Source of the DNA: CBDDCQ01 sp965226285
Lineage (GTDB): Bacteria; Bacteroidota; Bacteroidia; Flavobacteriales; Ichthyobacteriaceae
Assembly: GCA_965226285.1 (NCBI GenBank)
Contig: CBDDCQ010000006.1
Location: 930,001-994,000, forward strand
Length of the DNA: 64,000 nucleotides
Direction of reading: 5' to 3'
The translations under genes were made by a program, and so were the position numbers. Within the stretch, counting starts at the first letter, position 1; the number at the start of each line of letters is the position of its first letter. Below the pieces are notes generated by a model, which saw only the letters and a program-made list of their open reading frames with translations, was not told the DNA's origin and ran no database searches. This document shows, in pieces, positions 35,736 to 43,806 of the stretch.

Positions 35736-36377
35736 ATGTATATATCTGATAATTTTGATAATCTAAAAAAAAGTATAAAAAATGATATTACGATAGTAGC
35801 AGTATCCAAAACAAGATCTATAGAAGATATTAAAACACTATATGAACACGGACATAAAGTATTTGGAGAGAACAAAGTTCAAGAAATGGTATCAAAATGG
35901 GAGCAACTGCCTAAAGATATTAGATGGCATATGATAGGTCATATACAAACTAATAAAGTAAAGCATATTGTACCTTTTGTATCTCTTATACATGCTGTAG
36001 ATAGCATTAAATTAATGGAGGAAATAGAAAAGAGAGCACGGCAACACCATCGAAATATAGACTGCTTGCTACAGGTAAAGATAGCGCAAGAAGAGAGTAA
36101 ATTTGGAATGAATATACCGCAGATGAATACTTTTTTTAAAAATAAAAAACACAAAGAATATAGCCATATAAATATTATAGGACTTATGGGAATGGCTACC
36201 AATACAACTGATAATGAACAGATTGCACATGAGTTTAAAACGCTCAAAACAATATATGATCAGTACCCTGAATTTAAAATACTCTCTATGGGTATGAGTG
36301 GAGACTACCACATTGCTATAGAGCAAGGGAGCAATATGATAAGAATAGGAAGTAAGATATTTGGAAAACGAAAATAG
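35736..36377 (+). CDS. yggS: YggS-family PLP-binding homeostasis protein
   Basis: A 213-residue cytoplasmic PLP-binding protein (alanine-racemase-like TIM barrel without catalysis) that keeps PLP and amino-acid pools balanced. The PLP Lys is in TIVAVSKTRS; GHKVFGENKVQEM, WHMIGHIQTNKVK and the C-terminal SMGMSGDYHIAIEQGSNMIRIG are the family hallmarks. The ATG at 35736 is used; the codon before it is a TTG. It starts 4 bases after the purC stop. Confidence 0.94.
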   Translation: MYISDNFDNLKKSIKNDITIVAVSKTRSIEDIKTLYEHGHKVFGENKVQEMVSKWEQLPKDIRWHMIGHIQTNKVKHIVPFVSLIHAVDSIKLMEEIEKRARQHHRNIDCLLQVKIAQEESKFGMNIPQMNTFFKNKKHKEYSHINIIGLMGMATNTTDNEQIAHEFKTLKTIYDQYPEFKILSMGMSGDYHIAIEQGSNMIRIGSKIFGKRK

Positions 36378-36388
36378 ATAAATAAAAA

Positions 36389-38308
36389 ATGAAATATAAA
36401 CATTTGCTTTTATTAATATGTTTAGTGTCTGTTGCTTTGGCACAAACCCCATTTTCTAAACCAGATATCAAACAATTTAATAACAATATAAAAGCAAAAA
36501 AAGATACCGTCTATAATATTAAAGAATATAAATACTTTAAGGTAGATATTGATACAATGGTGGTAGATACTACATTAAATATAAACAAACATCATAAGAT
36601 GAATTTCTTGAGAAAAGATATGTTTGGTTATCAATCTTTTGCCAATGTAGGTAGTAGATATAATCCGATGAAGTTCGTACCTGAACTCTCTACTATACCA
36701 GAGTTAGCAGCAAGTTCTAAACGAATGAAATATCAATCTATAGATGATGTATTTTATTATGATGTAAAAACACCTTTTACTGAATTGTTCTATTTAGAAG
36801 GACTTAAAGAAGGACAAGCTGCCGGTGCCTTAATTACAGTTAATGTACTACCCGAGTGGAACATAGCTATAAAATATAGTGGAGTCCGTTCTCTAGGAAC
36901 GTATATATATAGTTTATCAGACGCTTCACATTTTACTTTTTCGTCTTATGCAAATTTGAAAAGATATAGCATCAAAGCACATTTTACATATCAAAAACTT
37001 TTTAACCGAGAAAATGGAGGCTTAAAAGAACCTAAAAAAGAATTTGAGAGTGGTGATAGTAAGTTTTTAGATAGAGTATCCGTAAAGGTAAATTTAGATA
37101 GAGATAGTAAAGTAGAGACCTTTTTAAAAGGCAAGCAGTATTATTTGGGACAACTCTACCAATTGAATAACGATAGTTTGCATAAGTTCAATATAGGATA
37201 TGACTTAAAGTTTGAAACCAAACACTATAAATATTATGATGATAACTCTAAACAGACTAAAGATATTTATGAAAGTGAAGCCACTAGGGAAGGAGGCTTT
37301 GATAGTATTAATTTTCAGATATATGAAAATGATATTTTCGTACAACTGTATAAAAGTAAAGTATATAATTACCGATTAGGAGTAGCATACCAAGAATTGG
37401 AATATAACTTAGATTCATTGGATACCGAAAAGATAAAAACAGAAATGTTAAAGTTAAAGGCAGTATCGAATTTTAATTTTAAGGGGTTGAAATTTGATAT
37501 GCGAGCAAATTATAATGTAAACGGTCTATATAAAGATGCTTTTTATATCGATGCAAAAATAAATTATCCTATTCGTTATATAGGTAATATTTTTATTAAA
37601 GCCCTTTCCTATCGGAGGGCTCCTGCATTTAATGCCCAAAATTATAGAAGTAACTATAAGAGATATAGATGGAATAACGACTTTAAAGACGAATTGGTTC
37701 AACGTTACGGTTTTGAATTGAACACGCCTTATGGAGTAGTATTAGATGCATCTTATAACACGTTAAATAATTATGTATATTGGAATAAGGATAGAAAACC
37801 CCAACAACATACTGATGAAATAAGGATATTAGAAGCTAAATTAAGTCTAAAATTAGATATATGGAAAATAAGTTTGAACAATACGGTTCAATATCAATCT
37901 ATCATACAAGGTGAAGAGGTATATAGGTTACCTCATTTTTTAGGACGTAGTGAATTATATTACACAGACTACTGGTTTGATAAAGCAATGTTTGTACAAA
38001 CAGGTTTTTCAGTAAAATATTTTTCAGCATACAAATCAAATGCGTTTTTTCCACTACTAAATGAATATTATTTACAAGATAAACAAGAGATTGGAAATTA
38101 TCCTATGTTTGATGTATTTTTTAATGCCAAGGTAAAAACGATGAGAATGTATTTTATAGTTGAAAATTTAACCTCTTTTACTGATGATATTATGCGTTCT
38201 TGGTTTAGCAAACACAACACAGTGCCTTTTAACTATTATTCTGCACCAAATTATCCTTTTAGAGATTGGGGAATTAGAATGGGTATTGTTTGGAATTTTT
38301 TTTCTTAA
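36389..38308 (+). CDS. Putative outer-membrane porin (Porin_10-like)
   Basis: A 639-residue beta-barrel protein with a signal peptide (KHLLLLICLVSVALAQ) and an N-terminal plug-like region (FGYQSFANVGSRYNPMKF). About 16 or more amphipathic strands follow, ending DWGIRMGIVWNFFS with a terminal aromatic. Flavobacteriia carry such a putative porin directly after yggS, as here with an 11-base gap. It is expected to admit small solutes; the substrate is unknown. Confidence 0.8.
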   Translation: MKYKHLLLLICLVSVALAQTPFSKPDIKQFNNNIKAKKDTVYNIKEYKYFKVDIDTMVVDTTLNINKHHKMNFLRKDMFGYQSFANVGSRYNPMKFVPELSTIPELAASSKRMKYQSIDDVFYYDVKTPFTELFYLEGLKEGQAAGALITVNVLPEWNIAIKYSGVRSLGTYIYSLSDASHFTFSSYANLKRYSIKAHFTYQKLFNRENGGLKEPKKEFESGDSKFLDRVSVKVNLDRDSKVETFLKGKQYYLGQLYQLNNDSLHKFNIGYDLKFETKHYKYYDDNSKQTKDIYESEATREGGFDSINFQIYENDIFVQLYKSKVYNYRLGVAYQELEYNLDSLDTEKIKTEMLKLKAVSNFNFKGLKFDMRANYNVNGLYKDAFYIDAKINYPIRYIGNIFIKALSYRRAPAFNAQNYRSNYKRYRWNNDFKDELVQRYGFELNTPYGVVLDASYNTLNNYVYWNKDRKPQQHTDEIRILEAKLSLKLDIWKISLNNTVQYQSIIQGEEVYRLPHFLGRSELYYTDYWFDKAMFVQTGFSVKYFSAYKSNAFFPLLNEYYLQDKQEIGNYPMFDVFFNAKVKTMRMYFIVENLTSFTDDIMRSWFSKHNTVPFNYYSAPNYPFRDWGIRMGIVWNFFS

Positions 38309-38386
38309 AAAAATTGTACTACTGCAACATTGTACAAGTAGTTTATTTGGGAGTAAAATAATTTTTTTTCATTTTAAATAATTATT

Positions 38387-38932
38387 TTAATTAAAAGTAT
38401 AACCTATATTACTACTTAATATATGTGTTGTTAAATTAAAGTTTATTGTGAAAAACAGGTATTTATATTTGTACATATAACCTATTAAAACTCCTCTTAG
38501 ATTACCTGTATAAACTTTTTCTTCAGGTCTTATAAGGCATCCTCTATTTCTTCCGTGTTCAAAATACTCTATCCTTCCTTTAACGTATGAAGTTCCTATT
38601 AAAAAATAAGAATTCCCTAATTTAAAACCTAATTTAAAATCAACGTTTGAAATGTCTATAAATTCAGTTTTATTGAATAAGTAATCTATACCAAAATAGG
38701 TGTTGTTATAAAAAATATTAGCCCCACCTCCTCCTAAAAAACCTTGAAAGTTTTCTGCAGGTGCAGCATAACCTATTGAAGAATTTATACCTATTTTAAC
38801 TTCCGTCTGTCCATATAATTTTAAATTAAAAATTAGTAAAATAATAATAAGAATTAGTTGTTTTATAATCTTATTCCCTTTAAGTGTTATTTCTCCATTA
38901 CAACTTATCTTAAAAATGTCTTTATTTTTCAT
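38387..38932 (-). CDS. Small outer-membrane beta-barrel-like protein with unusual N-terminal extension
   Basis: A 181-residue protein. A hydrophobic segment (KQLILIIILLIFNLKLYGQ) that looks like a signal peptide begins only at about residue 24. After it come strands such as VKIGINSSIGYAAP and a terminal SSNIGYTFN, fitting a small 8-strand barrel. The first 20 residues (KDIFKISCNGEITLKGN) resemble the linker DIFKISSGGKVTLKT of the giant BspA-like lipoproteins. The start ATG overlaps the stop of a frameshifted coiled-coil ORF, which supports the long start but leaves export uncertain. Function unknown. Confidence 0.55.
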   Translation of the reverse strand: MKNKDIFKISCNGEITLKGNKIIKQLILIIILLIFNLKLYGQTEVKIGINSSIGYAAPAENFQGFLGGGGANIFYNNTYFGIDYLFNKTEFIDISNVDFKLGFKLGNSYFLIGTSYVKGRIEYFEHGRNRGCLIRPEEKVYTGNLRGVLIGYMYKYKYLFFTINFNLTTHILSSNIGYTFN

Positions 38933-39090
38933 TTTTATACTTTTTTTCTAATTTTTTTATTTTTAATTTGATTTCATTTAATTGCATAAGAATAACATTA
39001 AGTCCTATCCTCCCTTCTAGTTCATTTAACGAATCCTCTAATTTTTTACTTAATTCTTATTAAGTATTTAATTTCTTGATTGTTTTCCAT
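38922..39090 (-). pseudogene. Frameshifted small coiled-coil protein gene
   Basis: The minus strand reads MENNQEIKYLIRIK and a stop; one frame over it continues ELSKKLEDSLNELEGRIG, then NEIKLKIKKLEKKYKNEK and a stop overlapping the next start (ATGAAAAATAA). A single-base indel near 39050 breaks it. The protein would be 55 residues of pure charged coiled coil. The rest of the 307-base gap (39091-39239) is AT-rich with nothing recognised. Confidence 0.6.
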
Positions 39091-39239
39091 TATTTATATC
39101 TCTTCGATACCTAAAAAGGAAGATTCACCTTTTTTTAATTTAATAAAACCTGTCATTGAACTTAACGAAAAAAATTTTTAATTAAATATAAGATATGATG
39201 AAAAAAGCCAAAATAAATTGTACATTTTGAAATATACAT

Positions 39240-39686
39240 TCAAAACTGGAAAGCATTCACTAATGATAAAAGAATATAAGCCCATACAATATATCTCATG
39301 AACTTACCTAGAAACATATATAAAATTACTCTCTTTACATCTACTTTTATCCAACCTAAAGAGAGACATATAAGACTTCCTATAAAAGGTAACCATGCTA
39401 AAAATGCCAAATACACTCCTTTCTTTTGGTGTTTATCAGTAAACTGCTGTAATTTTTCTTGTGATATTCTAAAAACCTTACTCATCCAATCCCATTTGGC
39501 AAAATAACCTATAGCATAGCCTGTAAGTCCTCCTATTGTATTACCTATAGTAGCTACTAAAATCACTATCCAAAACTGATGAGCATGTTTTGTAAGAAAA
39601 GCACTTAGAATAACTTCTGAACTAAAAGGTACCACTGAACCTGCTAATATACAGGCTACAAATATAAATAGGTACTCTACTACCAT
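39240..39686 (-). CDS. YqaA-family (VTT/DedA-related) membrane protein
   Basis: A 148-residue inner-membrane protein with four or five hydrophobic segments and the VTT-like core GNTIGGLTGYAIGYFAKW and AFLAWLPFIGSLICLSLGW. Relatives are short DedA/SNARE-associated proteins, linked to lipid scrambling or flippase functions. The start overlaps the end of the Nudix gene by 7 bases, so the two are coupled. Specific function unknown. Confidence 0.85.
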   Translation of the reverse strand: MVVEYLFIFVACILAGSVVPFSSEVILSAFLTKHAHQFWIVILVATIGNTIGGLTGYAIGYFAKWDWMSKVFRISQEKLQQFTDKHQKKGVYLAFLAWLPFIGSLICLSLGWIKVDVKRVILYMFLGKFMRYIVWAYILLSLVNAFQF

Positions 39687-40222
39687 AAATCTTGTATCAT
39701 TCTTATAATTTTAGAATAATACTTTACATCAGCTACAAAATGCTTTGGTAACGATTTTACTACACTTAGCAACTGATCCAAAGGAATATATTTTATACAT
39801 TGTACCTCTTTATGTTGCAATACAAAATCATTTACCTCTTTATGAGTTTTCACCATATAAATATAGTTAATTTCATTGTCTATCACTCCATTTGAAAAAG
39901 TATAACTTGCTCTTTGAGTAGTTATAAATACCAAGTGTTTTAGAGATATTTGTAGTCCTATCTCCTCCTGAAGTTCTCTAATCCCAGCTTGCAAAGTGGT
40001 TTCTCTCGAATGTACATGAGCTGCTACCGATACATCCCACATATTTGGAAAAGTATCTTTATTTTTAGCTCTCTTTTGAAAAAGTAACTCCCTTTCATGA
40101 TTACATACCCATATATGTATCGTATTATGCCAAAGCCCCTGAGTATGTACTTGCTGCCTAGAAACTACCTTACCTGTTGGATTTCCGTATTTGTCTAACA
40201 CATCTATAAATTCCTTCTGCAT
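39680..40222 (-). CDS. Nudix hydrolase (IPP-isomerase-like subfamily)
   Basis: A 180-residue Nudix protein. The opening EFIDVLDKYGNPTGKVVSRQ and the placement of LLFQKRAKNKDTFPNMWD match the YfcD/IDI-like group. The Nudix box reads AHVHSRETTLQAGIRELQEE followed by IGL; the metal ligands (REL-EE) are present, but the first Gly of the GX5E box is Ala. It hydrolyses some nucleoside-diphosphate-linked compound; true isopentenyl diphosphate isomerase is less likely. It is coupled to the YqaA gene. Confidence 0.85.
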   Translation of the reverse strand: MQKEFIDVLDKYGNPTGKVVSRQQVHTQGLWHNTIHIWVCNHERELLFQKRAKNKDTFPNMWDVSVAAHVHSRETTLQAGIRELQEEIGLQISLKHLVFITTQRASYTFSNGVIDNEINYIYMVKTHKEVNDFVLQHKEVQCIKYIPLDQLLSVVKSLPKHFVADVKYYSKIIRMIQDLW

Positions 40223-40242
40223 AACTATATCAATAAAATAAC

Positions 40243-41865
40243 CTATTGTTTAGGATACCGCACATAAAATACAAACCCTCCTTTGTTACCTAATTTTAGA
40301 ATATCCTCTGCACTATCTAAAAAATCAGTATCTATACACTTAGCTACAAAATATACAGGTTTATCTATATCCCCTGTAAGTAACCATTGATTGTCTTTCC
40401 TTTTAGAATTTCCATCATTGGGCTGCCTAAAATAAAAATACTGAGCATAACTATAAAATTTATAAGTAGTTACATATACATCTTTGCCTTGCAAACTCTT
40501 ATAAAAATCTATAGCTGGCTTTTGAGAATATCCCTCCACTTTGGGTACAATTATCCACAGTATTACAGATAAAAAAGAAGCCGAACAAATAGATAGTATG
40601 ATTACTGTACGTCTAATATTTGTTTTAAATAAAGACAAAAACACGATTATGATTACTCCTAAATAACACAAGCCTATCAGATACTCATATCCTCCCCACT
40701 GCACATCAGTATTGAGTAAAGATTGCACTGCAAATTCATCATCTATATAAGGTATTACTCTTTCTTTGTAATAAGCTACAAAAGGTAAAGCCATCACCAA
40801 AAGTGAAAGTATGCTACCTATAATCAAAAATACTATATTTATCCACAAAGGTATCGTTTTTTGTTTTTTGGATAACTTATATAAATAGTCCGAAGCAAGG
40901 TAAGAAAGCGGTAAATAACACATAGAAGAATAATGTACTATCTTTGTAGATACTACAGTAAATAATATCATTACCACCCAGAATAAACACTTCATCCACA
41001 ATCTGAAACTATCTTTTGGTAATGATTTGCCAAAACTACCTAACGCAAATACTGACATAGGAAAACACCCCACTAAAACTACCACGAAATGATAATATAT
41101 AGGCTGCTGGTGTCCAGCACCAGGACGCAAAAATAAATCTATTTGATATTCAATAAATCCTATGAGAAAATCGAATCCGTTATTTATAGTCTCAGGTAAA
41201 TACCACAAAAAGGTAATGAATAAACAACTTATGGAAAAATAACATAATTGCTTTAAATTCAGTGCTATTTTAAATCGGTTTGTCAGTGCGTATGCTCCCA
41301 AAGTAAGTATCCATAAAAGTAAACCCACGGGTCCTTTAGTAATAATAGAAAACCCAATGGCTACACCAGAAAGCAACATAAATTTATTTTTGATCCTCTG
41401 GTTTTTAGAACTTTTGGCACGAACCAAAGAGTAAATAGATATAAAAATAAAATAATTGAATATAGGATCTATAATGCCTGATTTGAAATACAAAAATGGT
41501 AAAAATGAACCCAAAAATACCATAGCCCATAAGAAGCCAAAATGCCTACTTTTCAACCTTTTACCTATACTAAAAATAGTAAGTAATGTAATGATTCCAA
41601 ATATGGCATTGGGCAAACGAGCTGCAAACTCAGTAATACCAAATAATTTCATACTAAGTACTTGTAACCAAAAGAAAAAAGGTGGCTTCTCCCAAAATCG
41701 CTCAAAATTTATCTGTACACTAAAATAATCTCCCGTTTCTATCATTTCTCTGGCAAACTCTGCAAAATTGATTTCATCCCAATCGAATAGGTGTACACTA
41801 CCCAAAAAAGGGATAAATAGACTTATTCCTAAAATTATAATGAGATACGAGTACTTTATTTTCAT
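40243..41865 (-). CDS. ArnT/PMT-like GT-C glycosyltransferase
   Basis: A 540-residue polytopic protein with about 12 TM helices and the first-loop motif HLFDWDEINFAEFAREM, whose Asp-Glu pair is the catalytic acid site in ArnT/PMT enzymes. The EKPPFFFWLQ motif follows, as in the family. It uses a polyprenyl-phosphate sugar and modifies a lipid or protein on the periplasmic side. Substrate not readable; aminoarabinose transfer to lipid A is only one option. 20 bases from the Nudix gene on the same strand. Confidence 0.85.
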   Translation of the reverse strand: MKIKYSYLIIILGISLFIPFLGSVHLFDWDEINFAEFAREMIETGDYFSVQINFERFWEKPPFFFWLQVLSMKLFGITEFAARLPNAIFGIITLLTIFSIGKRLKSRHFGFLWAMVFLGSFLPFLYFKSGIIDPIFNYFIFISIYSLVRAKSSKNQRIKNKFMLLSGVAIGFSIITKGPVGLLLWILTLGAYALTNRFKIALNLKQLCYFSISCLFITFLWYLPETINNGFDFLIGFIEYQIDLFLRPGAGHQQPIYYHFVVVLVGCFPMSVFALGSFGKSLPKDSFRLWMKCLFWVVMILFTVVSTKIVHYSSMCYLPLSYLASDYLYKLSKKQKTIPLWINIVFLIIGSILSLLVMALPFVAYYKERVIPYIDDEFAVQSLLNTDVQWGGYEYLIGLCYLGVIIIVFLSLFKTNIRRTVIILSICSASFLSVILWIIVPKVEGYSQKPAIDFYKSLQGKDVYVTTYKFYSYAQYFYFRQPNDGNSKRKDNQWLLTGDIDKPVYFVAKCIDTDFLDSAEDILKLGNKGGFVFYVRYPKQ

Positions 41866-41886
41866 ATAATCGTATTTTTTAAGTAC

Positions 41887-42633
41887 TTACTGAAAAATAA
41901 TCTTTAAATTGATTCCTTTTGTCCTTAATTGGCTAAAAGAATCTGTCCAAGGGCTTTGTTTTTTGCCATCTTTTCCATCTTTTATCAATATATTATTTAT
42001 CCCAAACACAGTGTTAATTTCGGTAGAAACCTTAAAATAAGGACAGTAAAACTCTATACCAAAACCAAAGCCATAAGAAAACATATGGCTTGAAGATCTA
42101 AATACTTTTGCAAAGTTATCATCCTCAGAATTTTGATTTGAAGTAAAATTATAACTATAGCAAATATTAGCTGTAAGATAAGGTCTGTAATTGTTCAAAC
42201 GGATAGCATTAAATTTAATAGACAAAGGTATATTCAGATATGTAGAATTTATCTGTCTTATCGTATCGTTTACATCTAAAGATGAATAAGTTTTTTTATA
42301 ATGTTCTAATATTTTTTTTGGATAGACCAAATTTCTTTGAAAATAAGAGACACCAGGAGATACTCTTACATCTATTAGTTCATGTAACCTCAGATTTGCC
42401 AATATTCCCACTTCAAGACCAAAATGTTGAACTACTGAAAAATCATCTTCATTTTTGAATTTAGCATTTTTATTTATTTTGTATGTGAAGTCATTGTAAT
42501 TAACTCCCAAATAATATCCAAAGTGATAAAGTTGCTTATCTATTTTCTGAAGATTCAGTACATTGCCAAATTGTGCCAAAGTATTATATGACCACATTGT
42601 ACAAAATAAGGCGATAAATATATTTTTTCTCAT
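41887..42633 (-). CDS. porT: PorT-family outer-membrane protein (type IX secretion)
   Basis: A 248-residue barrel protein with signal peptide MRKNIFIALFCTMWSYNTLA. The conserved HFGYYLGVNYNDFTYKIN and the VSPGVSYFQRNLVYP and YLNIPLSIKFNAIRLNNYRP blocks are typical of PorT/SprT. It is required for T9SS secretion in relatives. The start at 42633 overlaps the ubiE stop as ATGA, and ubiE-porT is a common order in Flavobacteriia as far as I recall. The longer frame start at 42684 lies inside ubiE and is rejected. Confidence 0.88.
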   Translation of the reverse strand: MRKNIFIALFCTMWSYNTLAQFGNVLNLQKIDKQLYHFGYYLGVNYNDFTYKINKNAKFKNEDDFSVVQHFGLEVGILANLRLHELIDVRVSPGVSYFQRNLVYPKKILEHYKKTYSSLDVNDTIRQINSTYLNIPLSIKFNAIRLNNYRPYLTANICYSYNFTSNQNSEDDNFAKVFRSSSHMFSYGFGFGIEFYCPYFKVSTEINTVFGINNILIKDGKDGKKQSPWTDSFSQLRTKGINLKIIFQ

Positions 42634-43358
42634 AATTTTTTTACTATATAAATAGAAGCTATTCCACCAGTAAGTGGAATACATTTGGTATCCTTAAATC
42701 CTTTATTTTCTAAAGTTTGTAATAGTGCTTTACCGTATGGAAACGCTTTGATAGATTCTGGCAAATATGTATATGCTGTTTTATCTTTGGAAACTATTCT
42801 ACCTATAGCAGGCAGTATGTGTTTATTATAAAAATGATACAATTGCTTTATAGGAAAACGCTCAGGTTGAGAAAACTCTAAAATCACAAAGGTACCTTGA
42901 GATTGTAAAACTCTATATATTTCGGCTAGTCCTTTTTCTAAATTCTCAAAATTTCTCACTCCAAAAGCTACAGTAATAGCATCAAAATTATCTGAGGCAA
43001 AGGGTAAATTCTCAGAATCTCCTTGAACCAAGCTAATCCGATGAGAGAGCCCTTTATTCTGTACTTTTCTTTTGCCCACCTTTAACATACCCTCTGAAAT
43101 ATCTAAACCTATAATTTTATCGGGTTGAATCTTGGATAATTCTATCGCCAAATCAGCTGTGCCGGTAGCAATATCCAGTATATTTTTAGGTTGAATTTTT
43201 TTTAGTATTCTCGCTACCTTTTTTCGCCACAAAATGTCTATCCCACCAGACAAAAAATGATTTAAAAAATCATATTTACCCGAAATATTATCAAACATTT
43301 GCTCTACCTGTCTTTTTTTACCTAAATGGGTACGATATGGCTTTACCATTTTACTCAT
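42630..43358 (-). CDS. ubiE: Demethylmenaquinone methyltransferase UbiE/MenG
   Basis: A 242-residue SAM-dependent methyltransferase for the last step of menaquinone synthesis. Signatures are VEQMFDNISGKYDFLNHFLS at the N-terminus, the SAM loop ILDIATGTADLAIEL, GLDISEGMLKVGKRK and ITVAFGVRNFENLEKGL. Bacteroidota generally use menaquinone, so MenG activity is expected. It is followed by porT with a stop/start overlap. Confidence 0.95.
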   Translation of the reverse strand: MSKMVKPYRTHLGKKRQVEQMFDNISGKYDFLNHFLSGGIDILWRKKVARILKKIQPKNILDIATGTADLAIELSKIQPDKIIGLDISEGMLKVGKRKVQNKGLSHRISLVQGDSENLPFASDNFDAITVAFGVRNFENLEKGLAEIYRVLQSQGTFVILEFSQPERFPIKQLYHFYNKHILPAIGRIVSKDKTAYTYLPESIKAFPYGKALLQTLENKGFKDTKCIPLTGGIASIYIVKKL

Positions 43359-43404
43359 GTATATTCCTGTAATTAAAAAAATTGTACTGCAAAAGTATTA
43401 CTTT

Positions 43405-43770
43405 TTACTTTTGATCTATAATCATTTTTAGCCCGACTATCAAAAGAATCCCCCCAAATATCCTTTTGATAACTTTCTGGTCCATATTCACTGCTAACTT
43501 AGATCCTATAAAAGCTCCCAAGATAAACGTAAGAGAGATAATAGCAGCGTATTTCCAATTTATATAACCCTCATTGTAATAATTAATTACTGCCATAATA
43601 CCTATAGGAGGCAACATAGCAGCTATGGCTGTACCCTGAGCTTGAAATTGTGAAAACTTGAAAAAGAATACTAAGAGTGGTATCATAATAATACCTCCTC
43701 CTACACCTGTAAGCCCACTAATGCAGCCTGCTACAATTCCTATAATAATTAATGATATAATTGCTTCCAT
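43405..43770 (-). CDS. Half-size TauE/SafE (TSUP) membrane transporter
   Basis: A 121-residue inner-membrane protein with four hydrophobic segments and the TSUP motif GCISGLTGVGGGIIMIPLLV at residues about 15-34. Full TauE/SafE proteins have two such halves (about 250 residues); this one has one and presumably dimerises. Such short forms occur in Bacteroidota. Proposed substrates are sulfite or sulfonates; none can be read here. The gene is complete, with no sign of truncation. Confidence 0.85.
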   Translation of the reverse strand: MEAIISLIIIGIVAGCISGLTGVGGGIIMIPLLVFFFKFSQFQAQGTAIAAMLPPIGIMAVINYYNEGYINWKYAAIISLTFILGAFIGSKLAVNMDQKVIKRIFGGILLIVGLKMIIDQK

Positions 43771-43806
43771 ATACTTTTAAATTTAATTTTCCTGTCTCTT
43801 TTTTCT

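Noticed and set aside
39680..40222. Nudix box Gly-to-Ala change as evidence of inactivity
   Set aside because: The metal-binding Glu residues and the REL core are intact, and the first Gly varies in the family, so no loss of function can be inferred.
42634..42684. Extended N-terminus for PorT (MYSTYWWNSF...)
   Set aside because: It lies inside ubiE and would bury the signal peptide; the ATGA overlap start at 42633 is better.
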